Under the pieces are notes generated by a model. It ran no database searches, was not told the origin of the DNA, and worked only from the letters and a program-made list of their open reading frames with translations. The translations under genes were made by a program, and so were the position numbers. A DNA stretch of 64,000 nucleotides from Flavobacteriales bacterium (GTDB taxonomy: Bacteria; Bacteroidota; Bacteroidia; Flavobacteriales_E; Vicingaceae), in NCBI GenBank assembly GCA_020853105.1, contig JADYZM010000040.1, positions 49,915 through 113,914 on the forward strand, in the 5' to 3' direction. Of the stretch, positions 1 through 8,034 are shown piece by piece. The stretch's first letter is position 1; each line of letters begins with the position of its first letter.

Positions 1-45
1 TGCGTTATACGATTAATCCTCTGTAAAGATACAATAAATGTAAAA

Positions 46-1380
46 TTATTGTAACCATTTTTGATTTGAAATCATCAAAGCTTCTTGAACAGTGATTCTG
101 CTTCCTTGATTGTATGCCGTTACAAAGGCAGTTTTAACATTGTTTCTAATTTCGTTTCGTTTGTCGCGAGCTGTTTTATATTCAGTGAATTTACCAACGA
201 TGTATTTAATCCATCCTTCATGGTTTTCAATGGAAACTGATTCAGAAACATTAAATTTAGAGTTAAAATAATTTTTAGAAACTTGTTGATGTCCTGCACC
301 AATTTGAACTTTGTATGTTACTCCTTTTTCAGGAGATGGTGTTGAAACAGCTGTGCTGGCTGTTTTTGTTTCTGTAGGTTGTTTTTGAGTCTCTGTTTTT
401 GTTATAGGTTCTGTTTTTTTAATGGGTTCAGGTTGTTCTATTTTAGTAGTGTTTTCAGCTGTTAACTCTGTTGAGGTAGCTTTGTAATCAATTGTTGATG
501 AATTAATTATTTGATTTTGAGTGATATCATTTTCTAAGTATGAAAAAGTTCCGTTTATATCATATTTTCCAGTTTGAGCTCCTGAACTCTCAATGAAATA
601 AGATACTGTAAATTCTTCTTTTTGGGGTGTTGACATCCAAAGAATTTTTGCCTCACCTTCATTAAATGAAAAAATACCACCTTCTGAATTGTCTGCTACC
701 GCTTTAAATCCAGATGGTATAACATCAGAATATTTTGCAAAACCTTCTAAATTAGTCTGTTTTATTGTAAGTGAAATTTTATATTTATCTCCCAACTGCT
801 CTATTTTTCTAACAGTATTTATACTTACTTTTTTATCAGTTGAAGTAGGTTGATTTGTTTTCTGAGTTATTGGTTCTTCAGTAGAGTTGTTCTCAACTGC
901 TTGTTCAGTTGTTTCTGTCTGGTTTTGTGGGGTTTGTTGAGATGCCAAAGTTTCCCCTTTTACAATTGATATCGAAGATTCAGGTATATCTACATTTTTT
1001 CGTTCATTGTCGGAAATAAATGAGAATTTTCCTCCTATTTTAAAATCTCCGGTTATTTCTGTTGTGGTTTTCAGTTTGTATGAAATAACGAATTGTTTAT
1101 CTGTTGGCAAAGCCATCCAAATAAATTTTACTGTATTTTCTTTAAATGAAAAAGTTGCACCTTTAGATTCTATAACTTCGGCATTAAAACCAACAGGTAA
1201 AGTTTGTTGCACTTTAGCAAAGCCATTAATATCTTCCTTGTTAATAGTTATTTCAACGGTAACTTCTTCTCCAGCATTTATTTTATCGGGTATTTTTTGG
1301 GTGGCGGTAACGTTGCCAAAAAACAGTTGGTATATTGATAATCCTATTAGCTGAATGAAAATAATTACGTATTTTATCAT
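46..1380 (-). CDS. Secreted SPOR-domain protein with a duplicated beta-rich domain
   Basis: A 444-residue protein with a hydrophobic N-terminal signal (about residues 1-26). Two homologous domains follow (about 30-140 and 190-300), each with the pattern FSFxExxxKxxWM and a following yellow-box-like strand, so the gene holds an internal duplication. They are separated and followed by Thr/Gln/Glu/Pro-rich linkers. The C-terminus (about 357-444) begins YKVQIGAG and contains VGKFTEYKTARDKRNEIR and AFVTAYNQG, the signature of a SPOR fold, which in other proteins binds denuded peptidoglycan glycan or is used in Bacteroidota envelope proteins. It lies 12 bases after the barrel gene upstream and is probably cotranscribed with it. 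Exact role unknown; periplasmic or outer-membrane-associated location is inferred. Confidence 0.8.
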   Translation of the reverse strand: MIKYVIIFIQLIGLSIYQLFFGNVTATQKIPDKINAGEEVTVEITINKEDINGFAKVQQTLPVGFNAEVIESKGATFSFKENTVKFIWMALPTDKQFVISYKLKTTTEITGDFKIGGKFSFISDNERKNVDIPESSISIVKGETLASQQTPQNQTETTEQAVENNSTEEPITQKTNQPTSTDKKVSINTVRKIEQLGDKYKISLTIKQTNLEGFAKYSDVIPSGFKAVADNSEGGIFSFNEGEAKILWMSTPQKEEFTVSYFIESSGAQTGKYDINGTFSYLENDITQNQIINSSTIDYKATSTELTAENTTKIEQPEPIKKTEPITKTETQKQPTETKTASTAVSTPSPEKGVTYKVQIGAGHQQVSKNYFNSKFNVSESVSIENHEGWIKYIVGKFTEYKTARDKRNEIRNNVKTAFVTAYNQGSRITVQEALMISNQKWLQ

Positions 1381-1392
1381 AATATTAAATAA

Positions 1393-2703
1393 CTATTGCT
1401 GAAAATAAAAATCTATCAATTGATGTAAATCTTTTGCAGTTAATTTATTTTCACCTTCGAAGAACATGTCAATTGCATTGGTTACTTCTTTGGCGGAAAT
1501 ATAATTGTCTTTATCTATATCAAGTGCTTTATATTTTTCAGGAATAGCAACAGCAGTAGGTGTTGCACTGTTGTACTTTTCATAGTCTTTTAAGATGTCA
1601 TCCATTTCTGTTTTTGACAAGTCTTCAGCTTTGAAAACTCGTCGTTCGGTTTTTACAGAATCTTTTTGACTATTCATTTGTGCTAACATATCGTCGGTAA
1701 TTGTTACTCCGTCAGAGTTAACCATTGCCCCAGAAGCTGTATTCGATTCTTTGTCTAGATGATCGGGTACGCCATCTTTATCTCCATCTAGAGGACAACC
1801 TTTTGCATCAACTTTAACATTTGGAGGAGTATTTTGACATAAGTCATCATCGTCTTTTACGCCATCTCCGTCAGTATCAGCTTTATCTAGTTTTGAAAAA
1901 TCAAAATCTTTGTATTTAGCATCTCTTTCTGATGTTGCAAAATTAAATTGTAAACCAAAAGAGGTGTAAAACATATTATCGTTGTTACCACCGGCTGAAT
2001 AATTATCCAGATAATCAGTAAAAGCAAGTATGTATGCAACACCTAATCTTGCATCTAATCTAGGGGCTAATTTAAATTTTAAACCAAATCGAATTGGAAC
2101 AGTGAAAGTAGATTTTGGATAACTTTTAGTACTATCTTTTAAACTAGTTTCATATTCGTAATCACGTTTTACAGTAGAGGATAAGGTATCAGCACCCGGT
2201 GTACTTTGAGCCATATCTCTTAATGTTCCATCACTCCAGTGATAATATTTTCCGTATTTATTTTCTAAATCACCCTTTGGGTCAAAAGTTAAATACCCAA
2301 CACCAATTGAAAAATAGGGGGCAAATACTGATGTTTGATTTATCAATTTTCCGTTGTCAAAATCTAACAATAAATTCAAATCAAAATTCATTATAGATGT
2401 TTCAAAGTTTCTGAAGGTAGTTTCGTCAAGCTGAGATTTAGAAACTTTACCAAAAAGACCATTTGCGGTAACACCAAATATATTTCCGAACTTTTTTTCA
2501 AGGTAGAAGCCAAAACCGGGTTTCCAATAGGTGTAAATGGTTGTTCCTTTTGAACCCGAAACATCACCCATATATGAAAGTACACCGACATGTCCACCTA
2601 TTGATGGCATTTTGCTCGCTCCAGATTTTTCTTGAGCGTTTGTTTTCGCTGCTATACACAACGAAATTAAAGCAATTGATATTTTAAATTTCTTGGTTAT
2701 CAT
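1393..2703 (-). CDS. Outer-membrane beta-barrel protein with thrombospondin type 3 and EF-hand motifs
   Basis: I start at the ATG at 2703 (436 residues), because the residues from there form a clean signal peptide ending in TNAQ; an upstream ATG at 2727 would add eight residues before it. Residues about 25-265 look like an outer-membrane beta-barrel (alternating strands, Gly/aromatic-rich). Then come DTDGDGVKDDDDLC and DKDGVPDHLD, thrombospondin type 3 calcium-binding repeats of the kind found in OmpA-like proteins. Near the C-terminus DIDKDNYISAKE is a perfect EF-hand loop. No OmpA peptidoglycan-binding domain follows. Calcium binding is expected from the motifs; function is otherwise unknown. 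Probably an operon with the SPOR protein downstream. Confidence 0.8.
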   Translation of the reverse strand: MITKKFKISIALISLCIAAKTNAQEKSGASKMPSIGGHVGVLSYMGDVSGSKGTTIYTYWKPGFGFYLEKKFGNIFGVTANGLFGKVSKSQLDETTFRNFETSIMNFDLNLLLDFDNGKLINQTSVFAPYFSIGVGYLTFDPKGDLENKYGKYYHWSDGTLRDMAQSTPGADTLSSTVKRDYEYETSLKDSTKSYPKSTFTVPIRFGLKFKLAPRLDARLGVAYILAFTDYLDNYSAGGNNDNMFYTSFGLQFNFATSERDAKYKDFDFSKLDKADTDGDGVKDDDDLCQNTPPNVKVDAKGCPLDGDKDGVPDHLDKESNTASGAMVNSDGVTITDDMLAQMNSQKDSVKTERRVFKAEDLSKTEMDDILKDYEKYNSATPTAVAIPEKYKALDIDKDNYISAKEVTNAIDMFFEGENKLTAKDLHQLIDFYFQQ

Positions 2704-2875
2704 GTTAACTAGAGTTAAATTTTGCATATAAAAATATACTATTTTTTAATATAATAGCATTTTTATGCAAGATATTAACAATGTTAATAACTTTAAACGC
2801 AAACAAATCTAAAACATAAAGAAGGGGAAAAGCAGGAATTACAGAAAGATTTATAAACTAAAAAATGTTAATAAC

Positions 2876-3577
2876 CTAAAAGTTAGGTTTTAACATAAAT
2901 TGAGAATAAAAATCATCAATCACTTTAACAGCTTCTTCTGAGGTGTCAACAATTGATATTAGATTTAAATCTTCCGGGCTGATATTCTTTTCGGCTAATA
3001 AAGTTGATTTAACCCACTCAAATAATCCGTTCCAATAACTAACTCCAACTAAAATTATGGGAAACTTTCCGACTTTTTCGGTTTGAACCAATGTAATGGC
3101 TTCAAACAATTCATCTAAAGTTCCAAATCCGCCGGGTAAAACAACGAACCCTTGTGCATATTTTAAAAACATTACTTTTCTAACAAAAAAATAATCAAAG
3201 ATTATGAGTTTGTCTGGATCAACGTAAGGATTACTGTGTTGTTCAAATGGTAATGCAATGTTTAAACCAACCGATTTTCCTTTGGCTTCATAAGCTCCTT
3301 TATTTGCTGCTTCCATTATACCGGGACCACCTCCGGTAATAATTCCATACCCTTTTAAAGCGAGTTTTCCTGCAATTTCTTGTCCGATCTGATAGTATTT
3401 ATTGTCCGGTTGTGTTCTGGCAGAACCAAAGATGGACACACAGGGTCCTATTTTTGCAAGTTTTTCAAAACCCATCACCAATTCTGACATCATTTTAAAA
3501 ATTGCCCAAGAATCGTTTGATTTTATTTCATTCCAATCTTTATCTCTAAATCGTTCTCTTATTCGTTCGTTTTCCAT
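2876..3577 (-). CDS. LOG family (TIGR00730-type) Rossmann-fold protein
   Basis: A 233-residue protein of the LOG/YgdH family, whose characterised members are nucleoside-monophosphate phosphoribohydrolases (cytokinin-activating in plants, nucleotide hydrolases in bacteria). The diagnostic motifs are present: GGGPGIMEAANKGA for the phosphate-binding loop and PGGFGTLDELFEA, matching the PGGxGTxxE active-site signature. Length fits the longer bacterial subgroup with an N-terminal helical extension. It starts four bases after the uvrA stop codon and so is likely the last gene of that transcript. The true substrate cannot be read from the sequence. Confidence 0.88.
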   Translation of the reverse strand: MENERIRERFRDKDWNEIKSNDSWAIFKMMSELVMGFEKLAKIGPCVSIFGSARTQPDNKYYQIGQEIAGKLALKGYGIITGGGPGIMEAANKGAYEAKGKSVGLNIALPFEQHSNPYVDPDKLIIFDYFFVRKVMFLKYAQGFVVLPGGFGTLDELFEAITLVQTEKVGKFPIILVGVSYWNGLFEWVKSTLLAEKNISPEDLNLISIVDTSEEAVKVIDDFYSQFMLKPNF

Positions 3578-3580
3578 AAT

Positions 3581-6412
3581 TTAATTTTTTTTTAATTCTT
3601 TCATTAAATACGTTGATGTATAGCTTTTGGTGTTTTTGATTATTTCGATTGGTGTTCCTTCAGTTACGATTTCTCCCCCGTTTTTTCCACCTTCAGGTCC
3701 TATATCAATAATATAATCAGCTACTTTAATAATATCCATATTGTGTTCGATAATTATTGCGGTGTTGCCAGAATCTACAAGTTTATTGATTACTTCAAGA
3801 AAAACACGAATATCTTCGAAATGAAGACCTGTTGATGGTTCGTCTAAAATATACAATGTATTTCCTGTTTGTTTTTTTGATAGTTCAGAGGCTAACTTCA
3901 CACGCTGTGCTTCTCCTCCTGAAAGTGTTGTTGAAGATTGTCCGAGTTTTAAATATCCTAAACCAACTTCCTCGAGCGTTTTAATTTTAGAAGAAATTAC
4001 CGGAATGTTTTGGAAAAAATCAAGTGATTGAGTAATGGTCATATTCAATACATCGCTGATAGATTTTCCTTTATATCTTACCTCAAGGGTTTCTCTGTTG
4101 TATCTTTTACCGTAGCACTCGTCACATTCAACATATACATCGGGAAGAAAATTCATTTCTATTGTTTTAACCCCAGCTCCTTGGCATGTTTCACATCGTC
4201 CTCCTTTCATATTGAATGAAAATCTTCCGGGCAAATAACCTCTAATTTTAGCTTCAGGTAATGAGCTGTATAGGTTTCTTATATCTGTAAAAACTGCGGA
4301 ATAGGTTGCCGGATTAGAACGAGGAGTTCTTCCAATTGGTGATTGGTCGATGTCAATCACTTTGTCAATATGTTCAATTCCTTTTATTGATTGATAGGTA
4401 AGTGGTTTTTTTACTCCGTTATAGATTTGCTTATTTAAAATTGGGTATAAGGTTTCGTTGATTAATGTTGATTTTCCACTACCTGAAACGCCTGTTATAC
4501 AGATTAGTCTTCCTAATGGGATTTTTATATTTATATTTTTAAGATTATTTCCTGAGGCTCCAATCAACTCAATAAATTTTCCATTTCCTTTTCTGAAATT
4601 TTTAGGAGCTTTAATTTGTTGTTTCCCGCTGAGAAATTGAGCAGTTTGAGTATTTATTTTAATAAATTCTTCTGGTTTTCCGGAAGCTACAATTTCTCCA
4701 CCGTGCACTCCTGCTCTTGGTCCTATATCGATTATGTAGTCGGATTCCATCATAATTTCTTTGTCATGTTCAACTACTAGTATTGAATTTCCAATGTTTC
4801 TCAATTCTTTTAACGATTGAATTAACTTTTGATTGTCTCTTTGATGCAATCCTATACTGGGTTCATCCAAAATATATAAAACATTTACCAATTGAGAACC
4901 AATTTGTGTGGCAAGTCGAATTCGTTGGGCTTCACCTCCGGATAGGGTCTTTGCACTTCTGTTTAAGGACAGGTAATTTAAACCAACGTCGAGGAGAAAC
5001 TTTAATCGGCTATTGATTTCTTTTAATATTTCACGAGCAATTATCTTTTGATTTTCAGAAAGTTTTGTATGAACAATTGCAGACCATTCACTTAGTGATT
5101 GAATGTCCATTTCTGAAATTTCAGCAATATTTTTTTTATCAATTTTAAAATATAGAGCTTCTTTCTTGAGTCTAGAACCACTACAAATCGGACATTTAAC
5201 CTTGTTCATAAAGCTTTCTGCCCATCTTTCAACCGATTTCGAATTATTTTCTTGAAACTGACGATTTAAAATAGAGATAATTCCTTCAAATTCAATTTTG
5301 TATTCGCTTGTAGTTCCTAAAATGTTTTGTGAAACTACAATTGGTTCTGTTGAGCCGTTTAATAAAAAATCTATTGATTCTTCGCTAAATTCTTTAAGCG
5401 GGGTGTTTATTGTAAATCCTAATTTATTACCAATGGCTTCAATTTGTCTAAAAGTCCAATTGTTTTTATATTCTCCTAGTGGAGCTATTCCCCCTTTTTT
5501 TATTGTTGAATTTGGGTTTGGAATAATTTTTTTTAAATCTACTTCGGAAATTTCACCTAAGCCACCACACTTTGAACAAGCTCCATAAGGTGAATTGAAA
5601 GAAAAATTATTTGGTGCAGGGTCGTCATACGAAATTCCTGTACTTGGACAAATTAAATTTTTACTTAATAATTGGAATGTTTTTGTGTCAGAATCATAAA
5701 CCATTACTGTGCCTTTGCTGTGCTTGAAAGCAAGATTTACAGAGTCATAAATTCTTTTTCTATCCTCCTCTTTTACTTTTAGTTGGTCAATGACCACTTC
5801 AATGTCGTGTGTTTTATATCGGTCGAGTTGCATTCCAACGCTTACCGGAATTATTTCTCCATCGATTCTTACCTTGGTAAATCCAAGTTTTATTACTTGT
5901 AGGAATAGTTCTTTATAGTGTCCTTTTCTACCTTTTACAAGAGGTGCGAGGAGGATAATTTTTTTTTCGTTGTACTTATCTATAATTAAATCAACAATTT
6001 GGGTTGATGTGTATTTTATCATTAATTCGCCCGTATTGTATGAGTAGGCATTTGATGTTTTTGCGTATAGGAGTCTAAAAAAGTCATAAACTTCTGTAAT
6101 AGTTCCAACTGTGGATCTTGGGTTTTTACTAATGGTTTTTTGTTCTATTGAAATTACCGGACTGAGTCCACTTATCTTATCCACATCTGGCCGTTCCATA
6201 TTTCCGAGAAACTGGCGAGCATAAGCTGAGAAAGTTTCCATGTATCTTCGTTGTCCTTCAGCATAGATAGTGTCAAAAGCCAGTGATGATTTCCCACTAC
6301 CACTCAAACCTGTTATTACAACCAGTTTGTTTCTCGGGATTTTTAAAGAGATATTTTTTAGATTATGTACTCTTGCACCTTCAACTTCAATAAAATCTTC
6401 TTCAGAGTTCAT
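3581..6412 (-). CDS. uvrA: UvrABC system protein A (excinuclease ABC subunit A)
   Basis: Full-length DNA-damage recognition ATPase of nucleotide excision repair, a dimer that loads UvrB at lesions. I use the ATG at 6412 (943 residues): it begins right before the conserved EVEGARVHNLKN segment and avoids overlap with the upstream gene, unlike the ATG at 6451. Two ABC modules are visible, with Walker A GLSGSGKSSL near residue 30 and GVSGSGKSTL near 640, and signatures LSGGEAQRIRLA and LSGGEAQRVKLA. Zinc-binding cysteine clusters are intact (CSKCGG, CPICSG, CETCQG and CDECYG). Length matches the family (about 940). It starts seven bases downstream of the MraY-like gene. Confidence 0.98.
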   Translation of the reverse strand: MNSEEDFIEVEGARVHNLKNISLKIPRNKLVVITGLSGSGKSSLAFDTIYAEGQRRYMETFSAYARQFLGNMERPDVDKISGLSPVISIEQKTISKNPRSTVGTITEVYDFFRLLYAKTSNAYSYNTGELMIKYTSTQIVDLIIDKYNEKKIILLAPLVKGRKGHYKELFLQVIKLGFTKVRIDGEIIPVSVGMQLDRYKTHDIEVVIDQLKVKEEDRKRIYDSVNLAFKHSKGTVMVYDSDTKTFQLLSKNLICPSTGISYDDPAPNNFSFNSPYGACSKCGGLGEISEVDLKKIIPNPNSTIKKGGIAPLGEYKNNWTFRQIEAIGNKLGFTINTPLKEFSEESIDFLLNGSTEPIVVSQNILGTTSEYKIEFEGIISILNRQFQENNSKSVERWAESFMNKVKCPICSGSRLKKEALYFKIDKKNIAEISEMDIQSLSEWSAIVHTKLSENQKIIAREILKEINSRLKFLLDVGLNYLSLNRSAKTLSGGEAQRIRLATQIGSQLVNVLYILDEPSIGLHQRDNQKLIQSLKELRNIGNSILVVEHDKEIMMESDYIIDIGPRAGVHGGEIVASGKPEEFIKINTQTAQFLSGKQQIKAPKNFRKGNGKFIELIGASGNNLKNINIKIPLGRLICITGVSGSGKSTLINETLYPILNKQIYNGVKKPLTYQSIKGIEHIDKVIDIDQSPIGRTPRSNPATYSAVFTDIRNLYSSLPEAKIRGYLPGRFSFNMKGGRCETCQGAGVKTIEMNFLPDVYVECDECYGKRYNRETLEVRYKGKSISDVLNMTITQSLDFFQNIPVISSKIKTLEEVGLGYLKLGQSSTTLSGGEAQRVKLASELSKKQTGNTLYILDEPSTGLHFEDIRVFLEVINKLVDSGNTAIIIEHNMDIIKVADYIIDIGPEGGKNGGEIVTEGTPIEIIKNTKSYTSTYLMKELKKN

Positions 6413-6419
6413 TATTGTT

Positions 6420-7490
6420 TTATTTAGTTCGTTCAGTGTTTTTATTTGCAACGATGAACAAAATTAAAAAAACCAATACAAAATATGCAGAAAATAAAAA
6501 TGTATAGCTATGGTTCCAGTCAAAAATAAAAATGTATGAGATTAATGCTATCAGTGACGAAATTATTGATAGAACAATGATTATCAATGCAACTTGTTTT
6601 TCTGAGAAGCCCAAATATGAAAGATGATGAGTGGTGTGGTCTTTTCCACCAATAAATGGAGATTTTCCTTTTCTGATGCGTTTTATTGAAACAGTTGTAG
6701 TATCAATCAGAGGAATAGAAAAAGTTAATATTGCTAATAAAAATTGTTTTGCAACTGAAAACTCCATGTTAAGGTTTGGATTCCACAAGTAATTGATGCT
6801 CAAAGCTGCAAGTAAAACACCAAGAAATTGGCTACCTGTATCGCCCATAAACATTTTTGATGGATACCAATTGAAATATAAGAATGAAATTAAAGTCCCA
6901 ATCATTCCTACAACTATTGTCATAGAGATTGTACTAAACTCATTCAAGTAAATCATTAATACAAAAATCGTAATCATAATTATTAATGATACCGAGGTTG
7001 TGATTCCATCCATATTGTCCAGCATATTAATCGAATTCATCATGCCAACAACCCAAATTACAGTTAGGCTATAATTTATAATTTGATTATCAAAAATATT
7101 TATGTATGATCCTGAATAGATTAAAATAAAGGCACAAAGCGATTGAGTCAAAATTTTTAACAATGGTTTTGTGTTGTATGCATCATCTGCTAGTCCCATT
7201 AAAAATCCGAGTGATACGGCACCAATCATACCGGTTAACTGAAAGTCAATTTGTGTAGCGTCGTAAGAAAAAATAAAAGGATGTAATACAAAAGATAATA
7301 GAAAAACGATATAAAAACTAATTCCGCCTAATGCAGGTTTTACTTGTTTGCTCCACCTAATTATTGTGTCGTCTAAATTGCGGATTCCTAATGTCTTAGC
7401 AAATTTTAGGAAAATAAAATTAATCAAGAGTGAGAAAATAATAACTCCCAAAAAAAATGAAATGTATTTTATTAAGAGTGTATTATTCAT
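6420..7490 (-). CDS. MraY/WecA-like polyprenyl-phosphate sugar-1-phosphate transferase
   Basis: A 356-residue polytopic membrane protein (about ten hydrophobic segments) of glycosyltransferase family 4 in the MraY/WecA sense. Catalytic landmarks are present: LADD after the second loop, LDNMDG, MFMGDTGSQFLG, and a His-rich loop HTTHHLSYLGFS typical of WecA/TagO enzymes. These transfer a HexNAc-1-phosphate from UDP-sugar to undecaprenyl phosphate to start surface-glycan synthesis. MraY itself would be expected in the mur/fts cluster, and the neighbours here are rfbC and EPS export genes, so a WecA/TagO-type role is preferred. It follows rfbC by one base. Confidence 0.9.
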   Translation of the reverse strand: MNNTLLIKYISFFLGVIIFSLLINFIFLKFAKTLGIRNLDDTIIRWSKQVKPALGGISFYIVFLLSFVLHPFIFSYDATQIDFQLTGMIGAVSLGFLMGLADDAYNTKPLLKILTQSLCAFILIYSGSYINIFDNQIINYSLTVIWVVGMMNSINMLDNMDGITTSVSLIIMITIFVLMIYLNEFSTISMTIVVGMIGTLISFLYFNWYPSKMFMGDTGSQFLGVLLAALSINYLWNPNLNMEFSVAKQFLLAILTFSIPLIDTTTVSIKRIRKGKSPFIGGKDHTTHHLSYLGFSEKQVALIIIVLSIISSLIALISYIFIFDWNHSYTFLFSAYFVLVFLILFIVANKNTERTK

Positions 7491-7491
7491 T

Positions 7492-8034
7492 TTAAAAATT
7501 TTTAAATGAATCGGTAAAAGATGAAGCTTGATGGTCTTTGTCTGTTAAGATTGGATTTTCTATACCCCAGTCAATAGAAAGAGACTTATCGCTCCATAAG
7601 ATGCTACATTCCGACTCTTTATTGTAAAAATTTGTGCATTTATATGAAAAGATGGTATTGTCTTCGAGTGCCAAAAAACCATGGGCAAATCCTTCGGGGA
7701 TATATAACATCGTGTTGTTTTCTGATGAAAGTTTAATTTTAAAGTGTTTTCCAAATGTTTCAGAGGATTTTCGGATATCTACAACAACATCAAGAACACT
7801 ACCTTGAATAACTCGTACTAATTTACCTTGAGAATGAGGATTTTTTTGGAAGTGTAAACCTCTTAGAACATTTTTTTTTGATAATGATTGGTTGTCTTGA
7901 ACAAATTCAGTGTTTATTCCATTTTTTTGAAAAATAATTTTATTGTAGGTTTCATAAAAACATCCCCTTGCATCATTGAAAATAATAGGATTTATTATAC
8001 AAAGACCTTCAAATTCGTTACGTTCAAATAACAT
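7492..8034 (-). CDS. rfbC: dTDP-4-dehydrorhamnose 3,5-epimerase
   Basis: A 180-residue cupin enzyme that epimerises dTDP-4-keto-6-deoxyglucose at C3 and C5 on the way to dTDP-L-rhamnose. Diagnostic stretches include DARGCFYETYN, FVQDNQSLSKKNVLRGLHFQ (catalytic His in RGLHFQ), VVDIRKSSETFGK and IPEGFAHGFLALED. Length is typical (about 180). The start codon overlaps the stop of the upstream tyrosine-kinase gene by one base (TGATG), which suggests translational coupling. The partner genes rfbA, rfbB and rfbD are not in this window, so rhamnose synthesis must be completed from elsewhere. Confidence 0.95.
   Translation of the reverse strand: MLFERNEFEGLCIINPIIFNDARGCFYETYNKIIFQKNGINTEFVQDNQSLSKKNVLRGLHFQKNPHSQGKLVRVIQGSVLDVVVDIRKSSETFGKHFKIKLSSENNTMLYIPEGFAHGFLALEDNTIFSYKCTNFYNKESECSILWSDKSLSIDWGIENPILTDKDHQASSFTDSFKNF

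Noticed and set aside
6412..6451. Alternative uvrA start at ATG 6451
   Set aside because: It would overlap the MraY-like gene and place extra residues before the conserved EVEGARVHNLKN segment; ATG 6412 fits better.
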